From: Bryobacterales bacterium
GTDB taxonomy: Bacteria; Acidobacteriota; Terriglobia; Bryobacterales; Bryobacteraceae
Direction of reading: 5' to 3'
DNA: 8,350 nucleotides
Assembly: GCA_016789785.1 (NCBI GenBank)
Contig: JAEUQE010000307.1
Coordinates: forward strand, 1 to 8,350
Shown here: in pieces, positions 5,586 through 8,350 of the stretch
How positions within the stretch are numbered: the first letter of the stretch is position 1
Layout: each line of letters begins with the position of its first letter
The notes under the pieces: generated by a model
The model's database searches: none
What the model was told of the DNA's origin: nothing
The model's input: the letters and a program-made list of their open reading frames with translations, nothing else
Made by a program: the position numbers and the translations under genes

Positions 5586-6948
5586 CGTAGGCCCGGAACT
5601 CGTCGCGGAAACTCTCGAATCCGCGCCGGCCCATCAGGCCGAACGTGAACTTCTTCCCCAACTCCACGCCCTCCTGATCAAATGCGTCGATGTTGAGCAG
5701 CTCTCCCATGAATGCAGTTTCGAACTCCATCAACTGCAGGAACGCGCCGAGATGTTCCGCGTCCACGCGATCGAGCAGGAATGTGCAATTCGGGCGGTGC
5801 GCCGCGGTCAGAGCAGCCGCCGTCGACACTCGCTCCGCGTTGATCAGCTTCGCCAGGGTCTGCCCGCCGAGATAGTCCATCGCCGAAAATCCGGTCTTAA
5901 TCTTCGGAATGCGGCCCGCGTCGTCAAACTTCTCCACGCCCCAGAACGTGAAGACCTTGTCATTCGGGCCTTCCATGTAGAGTTGCACCTGCGAATGCTG
6001 GTCGGTGGACCCGAGGGCAGCCACGGGCGTTTGTCCAACATGCACCACGTCGCCTGCGCGGTTCTTACGCTTCCCCAGAGACTCGGCCCAGAGTTGACGG
6101 AACCAGAACGCGAGGCCCCACAAACGGTTCGAGTAAGGAAATGCCACCTGGATCGACTTACGCCGGAAAGTGAGCATCAAGTGGTGATAGCTAGCCGCCT
6201 TCAACGCGAGGTTCTTCTCCAGGTCCGGACTCCAACACTGCTTCGTCATCGTAGCGGCGCCTTTGCACAGCTTCTTAATGTCGAGGCCCGCGAGCGCCGC
6301 CGGCACGAGACCGATCGCCGAAAGCACGCTGAATCGCCCTCCCACGTTCTCCCACAAGTGGAACGTGCGATAGCCATCCTGCGTCGCCAGCGCCTTCAGA
6401 TCCCCGCGGCTCTCCGACGTCACCGCAACAATGCGCTGATTCGCCTTCTTGCCCAGGGCGCGCGTCAGCCAATCCTTCACGTGTAAGAACGCGGCAACGG
6501 TCTCCGCGGTGGCGCCTGATTTCGCGGCCACCACCACCAGCGTCTTGCGCGGATTCATCGACTCCAGCGCGGCCAGCACAAAGGACGGGTCCACATTGTC
6601 GAGAATCACAAGACGGGGATTCTTGGCCGAGAAGGCCTTCTGCACGGGATGTGGCCCTCGCAATCCGCAATCGAGCGCCCATGCTCCGAGCGCGCTTCCG
6701 CCAATCCCGACCAGGCACACCGTGTCATAGGTGCCTTTCACTTCGGTCGCGTAGGCCAGAATGTCCCGATGCTCCTTCGCCTGAAACGGCAGGTGTGGAA
6801 AGCCGTACTTGCCATCCTTCACGGATTGGTGAAACTGTGCCAGGGCAGCCTTCGCCGCGGGCAGGTTGCTCTTGATTTCGGAAGGCGCAAGGCCATGCTC
6901 GCCCACCATGGAGGCGTGCAGATTGGTGGCATCGAATTGGATCTTCAT
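5563..6948 (-). CDS. pgi: Glucose-6-phosphate isomerase
   Basis: A 461-residue cytoplasmic enzyme that interconverts glucose 6-phosphate and fructose 6-phosphate in glycolysis and gluconeogenesis. Its length is close to the short bacterial form (about 450) rather than the 550-residue E. coli type. Visible landmarks are GIGGSALG (81-88), the phosphate loop AKSGATAET (142-150), the first signature ENVGGRFSVLS (200-210), Glu289 in LWAESLGK, His318 in GSTDQHSQ, and the second signature FDQEGVELGK (423-432) with Lys432. The phosphate loop begins with Ala142 where Ser is usual. The start ATG has AGAGAG about 6 nt upstream. It is the last gene of a minus-strand run, 59 nt after the SDR gene, and its 3' end overlaps the terminator of the convergent operon. 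The identity is very secure. Confidence 0.97.
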   Translation of the reverse strand: MKIQFDATNLHASMVGEHGLAPSEIKSNLPAAKAALAQFHQSVKDGKYGFPHLPFQAKEHRDILAYATEVKGTYDTVCLVGIGGSALGAWALDCGLRGPHPVQKAFSAKNPRLVILDNVDPSFVLAALESMNPRKTLVVVAAKSGATAETVAAFLHVKDWLTRALGKKANQRIVAVTSESRGDLKALATQDGYRTFHLWENVGGRFSVLSAIGLVPAALAGLDIKKLCKGAATMTKQCWSPDLEKNLALKAASYHHLMLTFRRKSIQVAFPYSNRLWGLAFWFRQLWAESLGKRKNRAGDVVHVGQTPVAALGSTDQHSQVQLYMEGPNDKVFTFWGVEKFDDAGRIPKIKTGFSAMDYLGGQTLAKLINAERVSTAAALTAAHRPNCTFLLDRVDAEHLGAFLQLMEFETAFMGELLNIDAFDQEGVELGKKFTFGLMGRRGFESFRDEFRAYEKKQNGK

Positions 6949-7007
6949 GGGTCTCTCTCAATTATCGGCGAATCCGGCCGCGGATGGCGCGGCGCTCCAC
7001 CGCCCGC

Positions 7008-7790
7008 CTATCGCAAGCGCCAGTGATCGGTATCGAACTCGGCGTTCGTCTCATTCCAGGTGCCGAACTTGCCCGCCATTTGACCGCCGTCGACCAGCAA
7101 TGTCGCGCCAGTGATGAACGATGCGGCATTCGAAGCGAGAAAGACAATGGCCTGGGCGACCTCGTTCGGCATCCCGCCTCGCCCCATGGGAATTGCCCGG
7201 AAGTAGTCCTTCAGAATGGCAGGCTGCGAGAAGTGCGACTCCGTGAGCCGCGTGCGGATCAAACCGGGGCACACCGCATTGATGCGAATGCCGTAAGGTC
7301 CCAGTTCATTCGCCGCCGTGTGCAGGATGCCGAGCAGGCCGGCCTTCGAGGCGTTGTACGAAATCAGCGACGCCTCTCCGTCATAGGAGTTGGTCGACGC
7401 GGTCAGGACAATGGAGCCCGAGCGCCGCGGCTTCATTCGGGCCGCTGCCGCCTGCAGCGTGAAGAACGCGCCGGTGAGGTTGATCTCGATCGTCCGCCGC
7501 CAGCTCTCCTCGGTGGTGTCGTTGAGGTCGGCCGGTAGCACCGTGCCCGCATTGATCACCAACACATCCGGTACGCCACTGGCATCGAGCGCCGCCTCAA
7601 TGGAGGCGCGCTCACTCACGTCGGCACGTACCGCCGACCCGCCCAACTCCGCCGCCAGCGCCGAGGCATCCTCACGATCGAGAATCACCACGCGCGCGCC
7701 AGATGCTGCCAGTTGCCTCGCCGTCGCCGCACCGATACCGTTCGCACCACCGGTCACCACGGCGGTCTTGCCCGAGAAATCCAAAAGCAT
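7008..7790 (-). CDS. Classical SDR family NAD(P)-dependent oxidoreductase
   Basis: A 260-residue Rossmann-fold dehydrogenase. The cofactor motif TGGANGIG is at 13-20, with Asp38 after strand 2 (ILDRE) suggesting NAD preference. The NAG motif is at 80-82. The full catalytic tetrad is present: Asn104, Ser132, Tyr145 and Lys149 (YNASK), with the usual 13-residue Ser-Tyr spacing. CPGLIRT (174-180) and ITGATLLVDGG (226-236) are standard late motifs. The C-terminal tail (about 238-260) is charged and aromatic and may cover the substrate pocket. The substrate is not identifiable; sugar, polyol or 3-oxoacyl reduction are all possible. The ATG at 7790 lacks a good ribosome binding site. It lies 30 nt after the stop of the upstream small gene, so it may depend on read-through from it. 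The family is certain, the specific reaction is not. Confidence 0.93.
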   Translation of the reverse strand: MLLDFSGKTAVVTGGANGIGAATARQLAASGARVVILDREDASALAAELGGSAVRADVSERASIEAALDASGVPDVLVINAGTVLPADLNDTTEESWRRTIEINLTGAFFTLQAAAARMKPRRSGSIVLTASTNSYDGEASLISYNASKAGLLGILHTAANELGPYGIRINAVCPGLIRTRLTESHFSQPAILKDYFRAIPMGRGGMPNEVAQAIVFLASNAASFITGATLLVDGGQMAGKFGTWNETNAEFDTDHWRLR

Positions 7791-7820
7791 AAGGACTATT
7801 GTGCATCAACCGCCACCGGT

Positions 7821-8219
7821 TTACAGGTAGCCCGCCCACTCCTCAAGCCCGGCCAGCGCCCTCGGACACTCCGGGTCGGACTCAATGTGCCCTTTGTAAG
7901 TGGTGAAGTGGTTACAGTAAGTTGCGTACAGCAGGTTGATCGTGTAGAAACCGTCACCCTTGGGCGCCCGGCTCACCTTTCCGTCCACGGAGCAAGGCCT
8001 CCCCCGGCTGACTAACAGCTTCTGAAAGTGCCGGATCGCTTCGCCGAGTTCGTTGTCGAAGCCGGTGTGTAGCGGCAGATTCGTGTAGGGCCCCTTGACG
8101 GTAGGCGCCTGGTTGCATCGCCGCAGCAGAAAGCGTACCAGAAGGACATCGTCCGGCTGATTCGCGCAGTTGGGTCCCACCGTCTTGGTTACGTTGTAGT
8201 TGACTACTTTGTGTGCCAT
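7821..8219 (-). CDS. Small peptidoglycan-binding-like protein
   Basis: A 132-residue protein; the frame extends upstream to 8249, but ATG 8219 has a perfect GGAGG 9 nt before it and is preferred. VGPNCANQPDDVLLVRFLLRR (14-34), then AIRHFQ (61-66), then VDGKVS (78-83) follow the helical PG_binding_1-like pattern (residue pair DD, two leucine-rich helices, FQ, then DGK). Similar openings of the form VG..AN.PDDV..VQ.LLN occur in peptidoglycan-binding-like proteins, some near secretion systems or phage genes. The tail (93-132) with five aromatic residues is unassigned. There is no signal peptide, and five cysteines are present (18, 35, 76, 102, 118). The gene comes first in the minus-strand run before the SDR and pgi genes, but a functional link to them is not evident. 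The domain call is by pattern only. Confidence 0.68.
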   Translation of the reverse strand: MAHKVVNYNVTKTVGPNCANQPDDVLLVRFLLRRCNQAPTVKGPYTNLPLHTGFDNELGEAIRHFQKLLVSRGRPCSVDGKVSRAPKGDGFYTINLLYATYCNHFTTYKGHIESDPECPRALAGLEEWAGYL

Positions 8220-8228
8220 CTGTTTTTG

Positions 8229-8233
8229 CCTCC
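8229..8233 (-). promoter_or_regulatory. Strong ribosome binding site fixing the start at 8219
   Basis: GGAGG on the minus strand, 9 nt before ATG 8219. It argues against the upstream in-frame start at 8249, which would put this site inside the coding sequence. Confidence 0.75.
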
Positions 8234-8303
8234 GATCAGGCAGGCGCAACGGCGAAGGCGGATTCTCTCATCGTCGCCAGTAGTTTTTCGCACCGTCTCG
8301 CTG

Positions 8304-8335
8304 GTGACTTTTTCCGCGGCGTATGGTGCTATGCT
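8304..8335 (+). promoter_or_regulatory. Weak candidate promoter for a plus-strand gene beyond the window
   Basis: TGCTATGCT (8327-8335) fits an extended -10 element. GTGACT at 8304-8309 is a poor -35 with 20-nt spacing. No coding start follows inside the window, so this is a suggestion only. The rest of 8220-8350 shows no gene and no clear hairpin. Confidence 0.25.
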
Positions 8336-8350
8336 GCCCCGGTGGACGAT

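Noticed and set aside
5557..6486. 309-codon open frame on the plus strand opposite pgi
   Set aside because: It lies wholly within the well-conserved pgi gene, its translation is His/Arg/Leu-rich without domain motifs, and such antisense frames are expected in GC-rich genes.
8220..8249. Longer N-terminus for the peptidoglycan-binding-like protein starting at 8249
   Set aside because: The added residues (MRLPDRRQKQ) are encoded by the strong ribosome binding site region of the 8219 start and look unlike a signal peptide.

Overview
The window looks like chromosomal DNA from an Acidobacteriota member of the Solibacter/Bryobacter type. The GC content is high and intergenic gaps are very short. 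The best taxonomic clue is the first gene, whose C-terminal half carries the domain modelled as TIGR03437 (motifs GVVNAAS, YGSGLGP, YGTGFG), which is strongly expanded in Solibacter. The DUF4351-type nuclease and a shortened Oar-like plug-domain protein fit the same group. This assignment is inference from protein patterns, not from a marker gene.

Layout. (1) 2-1976, plus strand: the 3' part of a secreted TIGR03437 protein, then, 4 nt later, an apparently exported carbon-nitrogen hydrolase with a TTG start. (2) 2009-2887, plus: an Rpn/DUF4351-type PD-(D/E)XK protein with a 12-bp in-frame repeat. It meets a DUF309 gene (2884-3279, minus) head-on, with the two stop codons interlocked over 4 nt. 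(3) 3345-5548, plus: a three-gene unit made of a small secreted protein of unknown function, a four-helix LytS-type histidine kinase, and a LytTR response regulator. A likely Rho-independent terminator (5552-5585) follows it. (4) 8219 down to 5563, minus: a probable operon of a small peptidoglycan-binding-like protein, a classical SDR oxidoreductase, and glucose-6-phosphate isomerase (pgi). (5) 8220-8350: non-coding, with one weak plus-strand promoter candidate for a gene beyond the window.

Working together: the kinase and regulator are a near-certain two-component pair, and the small secreted protein 1 nt upstream of the kinase is a candidate accessory or input factor. Pgi is central carbon metabolism; the other genes on its strand are probably only co-transcribed. 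No RNA gene, CRISPR array, insertion sequence or integration site was recognised, and no stretch longer than 300 bases lacks a gene. Nothing here is clearly a new defence or mobile system. The most original feature is the small protein/kinase/regulator unit.
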